From Clostridia bacterium (GTDB lineage: Bacteria > Bacillota > Clostridia > Oscillospirales > CAG-272), in the NCBI GenBank assembly GCA_017451915.1, contig JAFTNJ010000006.1:1-49426 (forward strand): DNA of 49,426 nt. Reading direction: 5' to 3'. This document shows positions 1 through 11,625 of this stretch, piece after piece; the stretch's first letter is position 1; each line of letters starts with the position of its first letter. Both the position numbers and the translations under genes were made by a program. The notes below the pieces were generated by a model. It saw only the letters and a list, made by a program, of their open reading frames with translations. It did not search any database and had not been told where the DNA came from.

Positions 1-25
1 AATACCTGCGCTTGAATCGCGCCAC

Positions 26-76
26 GCTTTTGCAGTCTCCTCTCGGGGCTCCGCCCCTCCTTCCGACTGCAAAAGC
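26..76. repeat. Stem-loop with 12-base perfect arms and GC-rich core
   Basis: The arms GCTTTTGCAGTC (26-37) and GACTGCAAAAGC (65-76) are perfectly complementary. They enclose a second small hairpin, GGGGC-tcc-GCCCC (45-57). The rest of 1-207 holds no convincing gene; frames crossing it lack ribosome binding sites and run antisense to the exonuclease gene. The element could be the terminator or end of a gene left of the window, or a dispersed extragenic repeat. Only one copy is visible here. Confidence 0.5.
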
Positions 77-207
77 ATTTAACCGAACTCGTTACTTTTA
101 TTTTTACTTTTTTAGTCTCACATCATTGACAAAACTACATTTCCCAAAAAAGGAAGGAGTCCCTCCCAAGCATACCCATGCCGTTGGAGATCCTCCTACC
201 TATTATA

Positions 208-906
208 TTACTCGGCCGCAGGTGCGTTGCCTGCCGTGCTTCCCTTCTCCGCGGCCTTTGCGGACGGCTTTCTTTTGCGGCGACGGGAATGAGAACGAGC
301 GCGCTGTCCCGACGGTTTCTTTTCCTTGGCCTTGCGCTCCTTGCCCTCTCCGGTGCATTCGGGAAAGGCGATCAACAGCATCTCGGGCGTTACGTGTTTC
401 GCCCGGCAGATGGCGCGGAACAAAAGCATGGTGGCATAGGCATCCCCGTCACTGCGATGGCGGTGGTCGGGCTCCTCCCCGCACCAGGCCTTTACGTATC
501 CACCAAGACCGTGGGCATCCTTGTGCTCCTCCAGCATACGGCAAAGGCGCTCGGTATCAAAAGACCGCACGGGAATGGGCGGCAGATCGTAACGGGCACA
601 ATCCTTGCGCAGCGCGCGGAGATCATTGTTCAAAGCAAAACCAACGGCCAGATCGCAAGAAGCGAACAGATCGCAAAGCATGGGATAGTGTGCCGCAAAA
701 TTGGGGGCGGCCTCCACCTCCTCCTTCGGGTAAGCCAGAATGTTCTTTTCCACGTACTCATTCCAGGTGGACTCGGGATGAATGAGCAGGTCGGTGGGCG
801 GCGTCAGGATCCGAAACTCCCCGTCGGTCACAGTATATCCAAAGGAATAGATCGACCCCGGAACCTTTCCGTCGGCAAACTCCATATCAAAAAACAGTAT
901 CTTCAA
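208..906 (-). CDS. DnaQ-like DEDDh 3'-5' exonuclease domain protein
   Basis: The 232-residue product looks like a stand-alone exonuclease of the DnaQ/RNase T superfamily, which cuts single-stranded DNA or RNA from the 3' end using two metal ions. Visible catalytic residues are D7 and E9 in FFDMEF, D95 in NNDLRAL, and H150 with D155 in HRHRSDGDAYAT, the DEDDh pattern. Residues from about 185 to the end form a basic, Lys/Arg/Ala-rich tail that may bind nucleic acid. The start is TTG at 906, set by AAAGGAGA six bases upstream; no ATG gives the conserved first strand. It is transcribed away from the DeoR gene. The exact substrate cannot be told from the sequence. Confidence 0.75.
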   Translation of the reverse strand: MKILFFDMEFADGKVPGSIYSFGYTVTDGEFRILTPPTDLLIHPESTWNEYVEKNILAYPKEEVEAAPNFAAHYPMLCDLFASCDLAVGFALNNDLRALRKDCARYDLPPIPVRSFDTERLCRMLEEHKDAHGLGGYVKAWCGEEPDHRHRSDGDAYATMLLFRAICRAKHVTPEMLLIAFPECTGEGKERKAKEKKPSGQRARSHSRRRKRKPSAKAAEKGSTAGNAPAAE

Positions 907-939
907 GAGGCATCTCCTTTTCTTTCCAAGATCCCATTG

Positions 940-968
940 ATTGTATCATAAAAAGCGACGAAATACAA
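940..968 (-). promoter_or_regulatory. Sigma-A promoter of the exonuclease gene
   Basis: On the minus strand, TTGTAT (968-963) and TACAAT (945-940) are separated by 17 bases, just upstream of the TTG start at 906. Confidence 0.6.
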
Positions 969-1009
969 GCCGTTTTTGGAAATTGCACGGAGTTTTTTCA
1001 AAATTCCTC

Positions 1010-1038
1010 TTTACAAATCGCTCTTTGCGGAGTATAAT
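1010..1038 (+). promoter_or_regulatory. Sigma-A promoter of the DeoR-type regulator
   Basis: TTTACA (1010-1015) and a perfect TATAAT (1033-1038) with a 17-base spacer precede the start at 1092. The promoter is back to back with the exonuclease promoter. Confidence 0.7.
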
Positions 1039-1091
1039 AAAAGCAAGAACACGCAAGAGCGCGCAGAATTACGCACCGCGGAGGTAAGAAG

Positions 1092-1850
1092 ATGTATAAA
1101 TGTGAACGCGAAGACGAGATCATGGCCATTTTGAACGAAACCGAATACGCCACGGTGGAATATCTCTCCAAAAAAATGAACATCAGTGCCTCCAGTATTC
1201 GTCGGGATCTAAAAAATCTGGAGGAGCGCGGTCTGGTGCTTCGCAACTACGGCGGCGTAAAGCTGGCAAACGCTACGGGAAAGCGAATCCCCTTTTCTCT
1301 GCGGAGCCAGGAGAACAGCCCCTTGAAAAAACAGATCGCCAAGGCCACCCTTCCCCTGCTCAACGAAGGGGACGTGATCTTTTTGGATGGCTCCAGCACA
1401 GCCCTCTTTCTGGCAGATCTGCTCCCCTCGGTCAGCGGAATTACGGTCATCACCAACGGCATTGACGTAATGAGCTGTCTTTCCAACTACGACGTGCGCG
1501 CCTATTGCACCGGCGGGGTGATCTCCTCGGACAATCGCGCCGTGCTGGTGGGAGATTCCACCCAACGCTTTTTGCGGGAGCTCCGCGCCGACGTGGCCAT
1601 TTTTTCGGTGCAATCGATCAGCGACACCGGCGAGTGCTTTGATTGCTACGCCGAGGAGGTAGCGGTGCGGAAGGTGATGCTGCAGAATGCGAGAAAGAAG
1701 ATTCTCCTCTGCGACAGCAGCAAATGGAACCGCCCCTCCACCTTTTACCAATGCAGCCTGCAGGACATCGACTACGTGGTCTGTGACCGGGATCTCAATT
1801 CCTTCCTGAAGGATCCCACTCCCGAGAAATATATTTTGGCAAACGGATAA
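1092..1850 (+). CDS. DeoR-family transcriptional regulator
   Basis: The 252-residue protein has an N-terminal helix-turn-helix (about residues 6-57, with ATVEYLSKKMNISASSIRRD followed by the recognition-helix and wing region) and a C-terminal sugar-phosphate sensor domain containing DGSSTALFLADLL and TNGID. DeoR proteins usually repress sugar-catabolism genes and release DNA when they bind a phosphorylated sugar. The gene faces the beta-galactosidase gene tail to tail across a shared hairpin, so control of the glycan genes at 1895-10892 is a reasonable guess, not shown. The ATG at 1092 follows GCGGAGGTAAG. Length is typical of the family. Confidence 0.85.
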   Translation: MYKCEREDEIMAILNETEYATVEYLSKKMNISASSIRRDLKNLEERGLVLRNYGGVKLANATGKRIPFSLRSQENSPLKKQIAKATLPLLNEGDVIFLDGSSTALFLADLLPSVSGITVITNGIDVMSCLSNYDVRAYCTGGVISSDNRAVLVGDSTQRFLRELRADVAIFSVQSISDTGECFDCYAEEVAVRKVMLQNARKKILLCDSSKWNRPSTFYQCSLQDIDYVVCDRDLNSFLKDPTPEKYILANG

Positions 1851-1892
1851 GCAACGGCCTCCGATCTCGGATCGGAGGCCGTTGCTTTTGGA
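1851..1892 (+). terminator. Rho-independent terminator after the DeoR gene
   Basis: A perfect 15-base stem (1851-1865 with 1871-1885) with loop CTCGG is followed by TTTTGGATTTT on the plus strand. It lies two bases beyond the regulator's stop region and just outside the convergent lacZ stop. The T-tract favours termination of rightward transcripts. Confidence 0.85.
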
Positions 1893-1894
1893 TT

Positions 1895-5109
<3,215 letters not shown>

Positions 5110-5149
5110 GCAAGTGCCAAAAGGTAATTTCGTTTTTTTCAAAAAAGGC

Positions 5150-7411
5150 TCAATCTCCCGTGACGACCAGAACCTCGGCCTCTCCCTCGACGAGAGGAAG
5201 GATATTGCCTTGAATTTCTTTTCCGTTCACCAGGATCTTTTTGACGTTGACGCCGTGATTTTCATAGGAGATATGATAGGTCGAGCCGCGGAAGACCTTG
5301 TCGATCGACGCGGTCTTCCATGAGGGCGGCAGGCAGGGATCGATCCGCAACCCTTCCATTTCGGGCAAAAGTCCGAACACGTAATTGACCAGCGCCTTCT
5401 GGAACCACTGTCCCGCGGCGGTGCGCCAGCTCTGTCCGGGCGTTCCGTAGCGGTAGCCTGTCTGCTTTCCAAAATAGGAGTTGCACATGATGTAGGGCTC
5501 GGCTCTGCCGTTTACGACCTTATTGCGGAACGGCAGAATGGTCTCGATGTCGGCTTCCACCCTGTCGGCTCTTTTTTGCATGGCGTCCGCCGCGATCTTC
5601 CACGCGATCGTGTGCAGGTAGACACCGCCGTTTTCGTGAATGCCGGGATACTTGACGGTAACGGCACCGATGCCGGGATCATATTTGGTATAGGCAGGCG
5701 CGGACACCAGCGTACCCAGCGGGTCGCTCAGATATTTTTCCACCGCGTCCATTGCCTTGACGTCTCTTTTCTCGGTCGAAACGCCCGACAGCACAGCCCA
5801 GATCTGCGGAATGAGGAAGATCTTTCCCTCCTCGCACTCGTGAGAGCCGATCTTGACGTCGTTGTCATTGTAGGCGTCGAGGTAATATTCGCCGTCCCAG
5901 CCCCATTTCTCGATCAACTCGCGCATCTCCTCACCGCGGTTTCTTGCAAGCGCGGCGTCCTCGGGGCGTCCGTAAATGTCGGCGATCTCGGCAAAGTAGG
6001 CGTTGGCGCGGTACCAGGCAATGCTGAGCCATACCGAAACGCCCTTGCCCTCAAGCCCTGCCTTGTCCATGCAGTCGTTCCAATCACCGCCCCAGATCTT
6101 GATCAGATCGTGCAATCCGCGGAAGTGATAGAGGAAATCGACCGAGCGGTACAGGTGCTCGTACATGGTGCCAACGGTTCCGTCGTTGTAGGGGATCTCG
6201 ATGTCAAGGATCTCACGTCTGCCCAGCTCCTTTAAGATCGAGGAGGCGGTAAAGTGCATCCAGACGGTATTATCGGAAAAGTTATTGGGCTTGATCTGAC
6301 CGTCAATAAAGGTTCTGGGCGCGTAGCCGTTGGAATACTGGTAGGAAAGGATCCTCACAAAGCGCTCCAGCGCCAGCTCGGGATTGACGCAAGCAAGGCA
6401 ATCGGTATCACTGCTCATGTCTCTGTATCCGTTGTGACGGACGCGTGCCCAGCGTGAGCCGAGGTTGGATTGATGCTTGAGCCATGCAAACATGTTGTCA
6501 AGCATCGGGTCGGGCGTGTGAATGTCAACCATGGACACCTCTTGCCTGTACTTTTCCAAAACCGCGCGCATCTCGCTCTCAAAGAACGCGGGGGTAGCAT
6601 AGCGCTCCTTCATCTCCTTCATTTCCTCATAGGAGAAGGCGATGCCGAGGATAAAGATCACGTCCTTTACTTCCCCCGGAGCCAGCGTCAGCTTCTTTTC
6701 CATCGCATAGGCAAGCTTTTCGCCACAGCCCACCGAATTGTTACAGCCGCCCTTCTCCACAATGACGGGATGAGAGAACGAGCCGTAGGGTCCGATGATG
6801 GCGTTGTAAGCCCCCGCATAGCCGTCACAGGAGCCGTCCACCGACATAAAGCCGTAGGCGATCTGCTGCTTTTCAAACATCTTGGTGCGCTTGGCAACGT
6901 AGAGGCTGCTGATCTTGTCACAGAAGGTGTTGGCTATGGTATTGTAGCCCTGACGGGAGTATTTTCCGTCAAAAAGGCTGTCGCAAAAGCCCAGAACCGA
7001 AAGCGTCCTCGTCTCTGCACTCTTGTTTTCCACTCTGACGCGCCACAGCTCACAGGCAAGCTCGCGCGGAACAAAGATGCTGACCGTGGAGAGGATCCCG
7101 TTCTTTTCGGTATAGAGATCGCTCGCGCCGCGACGGTGGATACAACGGTAGGCGTCACGCTTTTCGCCCACGGGAAGACCGCCGATGCCCCAGGAGGTAT
7201 CCCCCTCCATGATGAAAAATCCTCTGTCGTTGACCAGCTTGAGGCGATTTCCCATGTCGTCCTGCAAAAAGCTTCCACCCGCCGAGGTCTGGGAGGTATA
7301 GGTTACGTAGCGATCGTTCCAAAAATAGTTGTACCAGTTTCTCGGAATGTCTGCGGTATGAATACAAAAGTCAGTGCTATTTTCCAAATAGGCTCCATAT
7401 TGCTTGTCCAT
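5150..7411 (-). CDS. GH94 glycoside phosphorylase
   Basis: The 753-residue product belongs to glycoside hydrolase family 94, enzymes that split beta-linked disaccharides or oligosaccharides with phosphate to give a sugar 1-phosphate. Supporting features are an N-terminal beta-sandwich start (NDRYVTYTSQTSAGGSF, SWGIGGLP), the catalytic aspartate in GGDWNDC (about residue 443), the phosphate-site region IHENGGVYLHT and the C-terminal FRGSTYHISYEN. No signal peptide is present, so it is cytoplasmic. Start at ATG 7411 follows AAAGGAGA. It lies 40 bases downstream of the GH116 gene and is probably co-transcribed with it. It is shorter than the well-known cellobiose phosphorylases (around 800 residues), and the acceptor sugar cannot be assigned from motifs. 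Confidence 0.85.
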   Translation of the reverse strand: MDKQYGAYLENSTDFCIHTADIPRNWYNYFWNDRYVTYTSQTSAGGSFLQDDMGNRLKLVNDRGFFIMEGDTSWGIGGLPVGEKRDAYRCIHRRGASDLYTEKNGILSTVSIFVPRELACELWRVRVENKSAETRTLSVLGFCDSLFDGKYSRQGYNTIANTFCDKISSLYVAKRTKMFEKQQIAYGFMSVDGSCDGYAGAYNAIIGPYGSFSHPVIVEKGGCNNSVGCGEKLAYAMEKKLTLAPGEVKDVIFILGIAFSYEEMKEMKERYATPAFFESEMRAVLEKYRQEVSMVDIHTPDPMLDNMFAWLKHQSNLGSRWARVRHNGYRDMSSDTDCLACVNPELALERFVRILSYQYSNGYAPRTFIDGQIKPNNFSDNTVWMHFTASSILKELGRREILDIEIPYNDGTVGTMYEHLYRSVDFLYHFRGLHDLIKIWGGDWNDCMDKAGLEGKGVSVWLSIAWYRANAYFAEIADIYGRPEDAALARNRGEEMRELIEKWGWDGEYYLDAYNDNDVKIGSHECEEGKIFLIPQIWAVLSGVSTEKRDVKAMDAVEKYLSDPLGTLVSAPAYTKYDPGIGAVTVKYPGIHENGGVYLHTIAWKIAADAMQKRADRVEADIETILPFRNKVVNGRAEPYIMCNSYFGKQTGYRYGTPGQSWRTAAGQWFQKALVNYVFGLLPEMEGLRIDPCLPPSWKTASIDKVFRGSTYHISYENHGVNVKKILVNGKEIQGNILPLVEGEAEVLVVTGD

Positions 7412-7451
7412 ACGGGTCTCTCCTTTATGATCCTGATTTTATTTTTTAATT

Positions 7452-9971
7452 TTATTCAAAGACGATCTTAGCCCCCGTCTTCAATCGGCGCTCTTCAAAC
7501 GACAAAACGCCGTCCTTCCACGCAAAATCAACCTTCTCGCCGTCCAAAAGCAGTTCCTTGACCGATTTCTCGGCAGGGAGCCCCAAATTCTTCAATGGGA
7601 TCTCACCCTCGCAAATTTCCAAAACGGCATTTTGAGAGGTGATGGCAAAGGTTCCGTACGCGCCTCCAAGGCTCCAAAAGGTTCTGTAGTCCCCCTTCTC
7701 CACGGGAGCAAAGCCCAGGGTTTTATTGGGCAGATCGTAAGAGAATCCGGCAAAGATCGGGAGCAACGCAAAGGACGCCATGCTTCGCGCGTAGTTGCTT
7801 CCGCACTCAAACTCGTTCCAGGGGTTGCGACGCTCGCCGTCAAACCGCTCGTGGAGAGCATAAACCAGCCGCTTCCCTTCCTCAACGTAACCGCGACGGA
7901 TGAGAAGCCCCGCCAGCTGGTATTCAAAGCCGGTCATGGTCTCCTCGCAGTAAGGGACGGGAATATCGGGCTTTTCCACCCCCGCGGGATAATCGCAGAT
8001 CACCGCGCCGCTCTCGTCATTAAGGGAGAAAATACGCCACGGGTTGGTAAAATTCCGCATCTGTTCCTTGAAATTGTTTTGATACAGACTCTTCAAGGCC
8101 ACCGCCACCTGTTCCCTGTCAAAGAGGTCCCCCAGGCCGCAGAGATCGGCATGCCATTGGGCGCAGAGCTGATCGATGGAAGAGCCCTGGGCGATCTGAT
8201 ATTTGATCTGTCCGCTCTCCTCGTTCCAGTAAGTATCGGCACAATCAAAGCGATCAAGGATCGACTTATCACAAAGATCTACCTTCTGGATAAAATACGA
8301 GCCGTTGAAGAGATGTTCCTTCGTCCATGCGTAGCCGTTTTCAAACAATGCGGTGTATTCTTTTTGGGCATCCGCGTCGCCCACGAGCTCCGCCATCTCC
8401 GCGCCCGCTTTGAGGGCGCCGAGATAAAAGCCCTCGAGCCAGGAGGACGGCCCGAACAACTCCATATCCAGCGTATGGTGCTGTCGGCCCTCCAGAACGC
8501 CGTCGTGATCCCGATCCCAGGCGTGGCTGTTGGCTTCATTCCAAGCGAAGGAAATGATTTTTTTGATCTCCTGCCAATGATCCTTGATCCATTGGCTGTT
8601 TCCGCTGATCTTCCAATCGCGGTAGATCTTGATAACGCTTCCCATCTGCCCATCCACGCAGGCGTGGCTGTCACGGCGGGGCGCTCCGGGAGGGAGCTTG
8701 AGACGGAAATCCATTTTTCCCTCGGGAGAGGTACTGTATTTCAGCTCTTGATCCCGAATGGAGCGCTCCAATTCCGGGAACAGGAAGCACAAGGCGTAAG
8801 CGTAGTTCCAGACGTGCTGACAGGTGCCCTCGCAGGAGCCTGCCTCCTCGTGAACGCCCTCCCAACCGTAAAAGGAGCCGTCGGGCAGACGCAGCACCGT
8901 GGGGCTCTTGAGCACCGCGAGATTGGACAAGGCACGATCCAGAATCCGTTCGTCCAGGGAGGTCGAATAGAGCGCATCCTTGAATTTCAGCGTCCGCGCC
9001 TTCAGGTCATCCCAATGCTCTGCACAGTACTCCGCCGAGGCCCTGGAATCGGCAAAAACCGTGGCGTAGTAGTTGACCCAGCGTTTTTTCATTTTTTCCT
9101 CAAGGGTCTCCTTACTGCCCCAGTATTTGTAGCAGTTGGGAAGGTTCCAGGACAGCAAAAATCTTGCCTGCTTACACTCTCCCGCGGACAGGCAAAGGGT
9201 ATTGGTTACCGAGCAAGCGTCTTTTTTGCCCTCGGTATCGTAAAGTCGGTTTTTCAGGGGCTTACCCGAAGAAAATTCATTCCAAAAGGTCACGGGCGCG
9301 TCCTGCCAGCCGCCGCGATACCAATAGGGCTGTACCGCCACGCCCTCGCCCACCGACAGAACCGTCAGGTCACCGTAGGAAAGGCTGTCCCTCTCCTCGG
9401 TACAACACAGCGTCACGCCATTGGAAAACGCCCGATTGTATCCCGGCGAGAAGGGATTGGCCACCGAGAACGCGGCGCAGAATTCAATATTTTCTGCCGT
9501 CGTGTTGCAAAACTCCACCTCAAAGAAGGCGGCAGGCAGGCTGGAGTTTTTGGCATCGTGAGGAATCATGGGATTGAAGGCTCGCAGCTTTACAACCGCG
9601 GGAAAATCCACGTCGGTAAAGGTGATCTCCGCCACGGGGAACTCGCCCTTAAAGCTACACTCCGAAAAATGGGGATAGCCGCACATGGTCTCGCAGGCGG
9701 GACCAAAGCCGTAGCCGTGAAAGGTCTTTTTTTCATACTGTCCCATGTAATCGCCGCGAATATCGCCGTTGAGGATCTTTGTAATCACCCGTCCGTCGGG
9801 CATCTTGGCCCGCACCGCAAAATGGGAATAGCCATTGATGCTCCCCTTGCTCGGGCGGTTGAAGATCTCCCAATCCATCAGCCTGCCGTTGCCGGCAAGC
9901 CCGATCGAACCTGTCCCGATACCGCCGATGGGAAAGGAAATGCAGTTTTGTTTTTCACCTTGATAGATCAT
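7452..9971 (-). CDS. GH116 family beta-glycosidase (GBA2-like)
   Basis: The 839-residue protein resembles glycoside hydrolase family 116, which includes bacterial beta-glucosidases and beta-xylosidases and human glucosylceramidase GBA2. The N-terminal half has FPIGGIGTGSIGLAGNGRL, typical of the family's start. In the (alpha/alpha)6 C-terminal domain, E381 in SCEGTCQHVWNY fits the nucleophile position and D502 in HHTLDMELFG the acid/base position. There is no signal peptide. The start is ATG 9971, with GGAGGTG seven bases upstream; an ATG six codons earlier lies inside that site and is unlikely. It sits between the DUF3006-like gene and the GH94 gene. The likely role is trimming imported beta-linked oligosaccharides; the exact sugar is unknown. 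Confidence 0.85.
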   Translation of the reverse strand: MIYQGEKQNCISFPIGGIGTGSIGLAGNGRLMDWEIFNRPSKGSINGYSHFAVRAKMPDGRVITKILNGDIRGDYMGQYEKKTFHGYGFGPACETMCGYPHFSECSFKGEFPVAEITFTDVDFPAVVKLRAFNPMIPHDAKNSSLPAAFFEVEFCNTTAENIEFCAAFSVANPFSPGYNRAFSNGVTLCCTEERDSLSYGDLTVLSVGEGVAVQPYWYRGGWQDAPVTFWNEFSSGKPLKNRLYDTEGKKDACSVTNTLCLSAGECKQARFLLSWNLPNCYKYWGSKETLEEKMKKRWVNYYATVFADSRASAEYCAEHWDDLKARTLKFKDALYSTSLDERILDRALSNLAVLKSPTVLRLPDGSFYGWEGVHEEAGSCEGTCQHVWNYAYALCFLFPELERSIRDQELKYSTSPEGKMDFRLKLPPGAPRRDSHACVDGQMGSVIKIYRDWKISGNSQWIKDHWQEIKKIISFAWNEANSHAWDRDHDGVLEGRQHHTLDMELFGPSSWLEGFYLGALKAGAEMAELVGDADAQKEYTALFENGYAWTKEHLFNGSYFIQKVDLCDKSILDRFDCADTYWNEESGQIKYQIAQGSSIDQLCAQWHADLCGLGDLFDREQVAVALKSLYQNNFKEQMRNFTNPWRIFSLNDESGAVICDYPAGVEKPDIPVPYCEETMTGFEYQLAGLLIRRGYVEEGKRLVYALHERFDGERRNPWNEFECGSNYARSMASFALLPIFAGFSYDLPNKTLGFAPVEKGDYRTFWSLGGAYGTFAITSQNAVLEICEGEIPLKNLGLPAEKSVKELLLDGEKVDFAWKDGVLSFEERRLKTGAKIVFE

Positions 9972-10012
9972 AATAGAACACCTCCGCAATCGCGTTTTTA
10001 ACCGTCAATTCA

Positions 10013-10180
10013 TTATTTTAAGATCGTGTATTCGGGAAATTCATAGACCAACCGGTCGCCCTCATCCACCCCCGAGGGCAGGAGTGCCATGGCAATGAAA
10101 AGATCCTCCGCGCCCGTGTCGGGACAGAGATAGGCGTATTCGCCCTCGATCCGCGCAACCGTATAAAACTGTTTTTCCAT
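10013..10180 (-). CDS. DUF3006-like small protein
   Basis: This 55-residue protein resembles the small DUF3006 family: VARIEGEYAYLCPDTG, then LLPSGVDEGDRLVYEF, a short beta-rich fold of unknown function. The start is ATG 10180, five bases after GAGGAGG; longer upstream frames have no such site. It begins 10 bases after the histidine phosphatase stop and ends 41 bases before the GH116 start, so it belongs to the same operon. It has no membrane segment or cysteine cluster. Its role in the operon is unknown. Confidence 0.65.
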   Translation of the reverse strand: MEKQFYTVARIEGEYAYLCPDTGAEDLFIAMALLPSGVDEGDRLVYEFPEYTILK

Positions 10181-10190
10181 TGATTCCTCC

Positions 10191-10892
10191 TCAATAATGA
10201 TAAGATAAATCCACGTTGCCGCCGTACAGATGCCCATCGTTGGAAAAGGTCATCAGCACGGGAATGGCCCACTCCTCATGCTCCCGAAAATCAATCACAC
10301 TCACTCCCGTGGTGCACATATCGTAGGTAGCGCAATAGAGGGGATAAGGCAGATCCAGCAAGCAGCTCATAAACAGGGATCCAAAGCCGGCGTGAGCAAA
10401 AAAGCCCACCCGTTCCCCATTGGGACGCAGAACGCGATAGCGCGCCGTGCCGGGAATATGCTCGTAGCCCAGGGTCTTCAGCCAGGCATCCACCTCGGTT
10501 TGCACCCGTTGGATCCCTGCGCCAAAATCGTAATCGGCAAACAGAGGATGCTTGTACCAATCAAAGCCCATCTTTCGCACCTCGGGGAGGGTAAAGAGAT
10601 AGCGGAGACGCATATCGTTGTAAAACCATCGACGCCCATCGGGCATCTCAACCGTCATTTGCTTCCAGGCATGCTTCTCGTTGGCAAAATCCAGGAGAAT
10701 CGGCTCCAGACCAAGCCGCTGACAAATCGGCGTAGCGGTCTGAATGGCCCGATTGGAGGTGGAGGCATACACCCGATCAAAGGGGTGCCGCTCCAAGCGA
10801 TCCGCCAGGACCCGTGCTTGCTCCTCTCCGTAAGGAGTAATGGAATCGGGACGGTAGATGGGATCGGCATGACGAATATAGTAAAGTAGCAT
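10191..10892 (-). CDS. Histidine phosphatase family protein (phosphoglycerate mutase-like)
   Basis: The 233-residue protein starts with LLYYIRHADPIY, the RHx motif whose histidine carries the phosphate in this superfamily. It has the paired RAIQTATPIC segment and a second histidine in FFAHAGFG. These enzymes usually remove phosphate from small molecules such as sugar phosphates. The ATG at 10892 follows AAGGAGG by eight bases. As first gene of the leftward operon (then DUF3006-like, GH116, GH94) it could dephosphorylate a sugar phosphate made from the imported glycan; that is inference. The substrate is unknown. Confidence 0.8.
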   Translation of the reverse strand: MLLYYIRHADPIYRPDSITPYGEEQARVLADRLERHPFDRVYASTSNRAIQTATPICQRLGLEPILLDFANEKHAWKQMTVEMPDGRRWFYNDMRLRYLFTLPEVRKMGFDWYKHPLFADYDFGAGIQRVQTEVDAWLKTLGYEHIPGTARYRVLRPNGERVGFFAHAGFGSLFMSCLLDLPYPLYCATYDMCTTGVSVIDFREHEEWAIPVLMTFSNDGHLYGGNVDLSYHY

Positions 10893-10917
10893 GGTCAAGT
10901 CCTCCTTGTTCGCCCCA

Positions 10918-10946
10918 ATCATAACACACACCAATGGAAATGTCAA
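10918..10946 (-). promoter_or_regulatory. Sigma-A promoter of the phosphatase-GH116-GH94 operon
   Basis: On the minus strand TTGACA (10946-10941) and TATGAT (10923-10918) are 17 bases apart, 26 bases before the phosphatase start. It faces away from the sigma factor gene. Confidence 0.75.
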
Positions 10947-11064
10947 GAAAAAGAAAAAAATTTTCAAATCATTGATACATTTTCCTAATTTTTGCGTTAT
11001 GATAGATGAGAGGCTCTCGAGAACCATCCTCGACGAAAAGATTTTGACGGAAAGGAGTGAGGAA

Positions 11065-11625
11065 ATGGACGACCGTAGGATCGTGGCCATGTATCTCGCA
11101 AGAGAAGAACAGGCCCTGGAGGTCACCGCCCAAAAGTACGGCGGATATTGCAAGAGCATTGCAATGAGGATCCTGGAAAGCGAGCAGGATGCGGATGAAT
11201 GTGTAAACGATACCTGGCTTCGCATCTGGAATTCCATCCCCCCACATATGCCAAAGCATCTCAAGGCATTTCTTGCAAAGATTACGCGCAACCTGGCCTT
11301 TGACCGCTATCGGCGGCAGACTGCCCAAAAGCGGGGGAGCTCCGCGGTGGAGCTGGCCCTGGAGGAGCTGGAGGCCTGTCTTCCGGCAAACAATACCCCC
11401 GAGGCCGAGTACCGGGGCGAGGAGCTGAAGCAAAGCATTAACCGCTTTCTCCGTGCCCTGCCCGAGCGGGATTGCAACATCTTTTTAAGACGCTATTTTT
11501 ACACCGAGGAGATCGGGGAGATCGCCGAGCGTTACGGCCTGAAGCAGGAGAACGTGCGGCTGATCCTTTCCCGCACCCGAAAGAAACTAAAGAATCATTT
11601 AGAAAAGGAGGATTTTACCGTATGA
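11065..11625 (+). CDS. ECF-type RNA polymerase sigma factor
   Basis: The 186-residue protein has the two-domain layout of an extracytoplasmic-function sigma factor. Region 2 covers about residues 10-80 (EQDADECVNDTWLRIWNSIP, then FLAKITRNLAFDRYRR). Region 4 covers about 125-180 (LPERDCNIFLRRYFYTEEI, then the helix-turn-helix IGEIAERYGLKQENVRLILS). The start is ATG 11065 after AAAGGAGTGAGGA; the open frame continues upstream without a site. Its stop overlaps the next gene's ATG (ATGA at 11622), so the two are translationally coupled. A TATGAT at 10998-11003 could be the -10, but no well-spaced -35 is seen. It may direct a small stress or envelope regulon. Confidence 0.85.
   Translation: MDDRRIVAMYLAREEQALEVTAQKYGGYCKSIAMRILESEQDADECVNDTWLRIWNSIPPHMPKHLKAFLAKITRNLAFDRYRRQTAQKRGSSAVELALEELEACLPANNTPEAEYRGEELKQSINRFLRALPERDCNIFLRRYFYTEEIGEIAERYGLKQENVRLILSRTRKKLKNHLEKEDFTV

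Noticed and set aside
12-951. Two overlapping 257-codon frames at the left edge
   Set aside because: Both are mostly antisense to the exonuclease gene and cross the stem-loop at 26-76; low-complexity translations without binding sites.
7632-10001. 789-codon open frame antisense to the GH116 gene
   Set aside because: A shadow of the real minus-strand gene, which has clear family motifs and a binding site.
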